Shown here: one piece after another, positions 5,950 to 6,228 of the stretch
Layout: each line of letters begins with the position of its first letter
Position numbering within the stretch: position 1 is the stretch's first letter
Source of the DNA: an uncultured Acidobacteriota bacterium
GTDB taxonomy: Bacteria > Acidobacteriota > Terriglobia > Terriglobales > Acidobacteriaceae
Length of the DNA stretch: 6,228 nucleotides
Assembly (NCBI GenBank): GCA_903932385.1
Contig: CAIZGA010000407.1
Coordinates: 1 to 6,228, forward strand
Direction: 5' to 3'
The notes under the pieces: generated by a model
Told to the model about the DNA's origin: nothing
The model's database searches: none
What the model saw: the letters and a program-made list of their open reading frames with translations, nothing else
Position numbers and translations under genes: made by a program

Positions 5950-6054
5950 ACTTCGCATTCACCTATAAAGATGTGCAGACAGTCCCACCAGATACATTTT
6001 ATTTGTTGCGACAATCATCAGCGATAAGTCATATTTATTGAATAACTTGCAGTT

Positions 6055-6228
6055 TTACCGCTGGGCCAGAATCGCTTCCACCCGACGCAGGTCTTCATCC
6101 GTGTCCACGCCCACGGTGTCAAACTCCGTCGTCGCCACCTGCACCGCGATGCCGTTTTCCAGGAACCTCAACTGCTCCAGCCGTTCAGTCTGCTCCAACC
6201 GGCTGGGCAGCAACGCGGGGAAGCCAAG
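6055..6228 (-). CDS. kdsB: 3-deoxy-manno-octulosonate cytidylyltransferase, C-terminal end (5' truncated)
   Basis: KdsB (CMP-Kdo synthetase) joins CTP and Kdo to give CMP-Kdo for the inner core of lipopolysaccharide. Only the last 57 codons and the TAA stop (6057-6055, minus strand) lie in the window; the frame is open to the right edge. The visible protein runs LGFPALLPSRLEQTERLEQ... then ...GVDTDEDLRRVEAILAQR. 'LE..E.LEQLR.LE.G' followed by 'T.GVDT.EDL.RV' is the conserved KdsB end (E. coli: SLEQLRVLWYGEKIHVAV then GVDTPEDLERV). It is on the same strand as azoR but separated by 150 bases, so an independent azoR promoter is plausible. The catalytic N-terminal part cannot be checked here. Confidence 0.9.
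   Translation of the reverse strand, partial: LGFPALLPSRLEQTERLEQLRFLENGIAVQVATTEFDTVGVDTDEDLRRVEAILAQR

Noticed and set aside
5905..6054. AT-rich gap between kdsB and azoR as a possible small-RNA or mobile-element remnant
   Set aside because: No terminal repeats, no clear promoter-terminator pair and no open frame with a ribosome site; an ordinary intergenic control region explains it.

Overview
The window looks like chromosomal core DNA from a GC-rich diderm bacterium. The kdsB fragment implies Kdo-containing LPS. The gene set and style (ftsZ followed by an atypical transpeptidase, a short PF13601-type regulator with a membrane protein) fit an Acidobacteria-like genome. That placement is inferred from protein character and gene order, not from a marker gene. 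All strong genes have good family matches. I see no tRNA or rRNA gene, CRISPR array, insertion sequence or phage gene.

Layout. Plus strand: the C-terminal part of FtsZ (1-518); a 168-base gap with a GC-rich hairpin; a secreted or membrane-anchored penicillin-binding transpeptidase (687-2147); a short AT-rich control region with a sigma70-like promoter overlaid by a perfect nested palindrome (about 2194-2226); a six-helix membrane protein (2243-2875) overlapping a 98-residue winged-helix regulator (2868-3164); then the metabolite-repair enzyme Nnr (3207-4814), overlapping the tRNA t6A factor TsaE (4811-5290). Minus strand: an AzoR-type FMN-dependent NADH-azoreductase (5293-5904), convergent to tsaE with two bases between the stops, and upstream of it the C-terminal end of KdsB (6055-6228, cut by the window edge).

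How the parts fit. FtsZ and the transpeptidase are both cell-envelope/division functions. The membrane protein and the winged-helix protein form a tight two-gene unit whose promoter carries a likely autoregulatory operator. The nnr-tsaE order is the same as in E. coli and many other bacteria. The items most worth a second look are the nested GAGTACTC operator, a convincing intrinsic terminator for azoR that lies inside the tsaE coding sequence on the opposite strand, a -10 box so close to the nnr ATG that the message would be leaderless or nearly so, and the reduced, basic-linker transpeptidase beside ftsZ. I found no clear sign of a wholly new multi-gene system.
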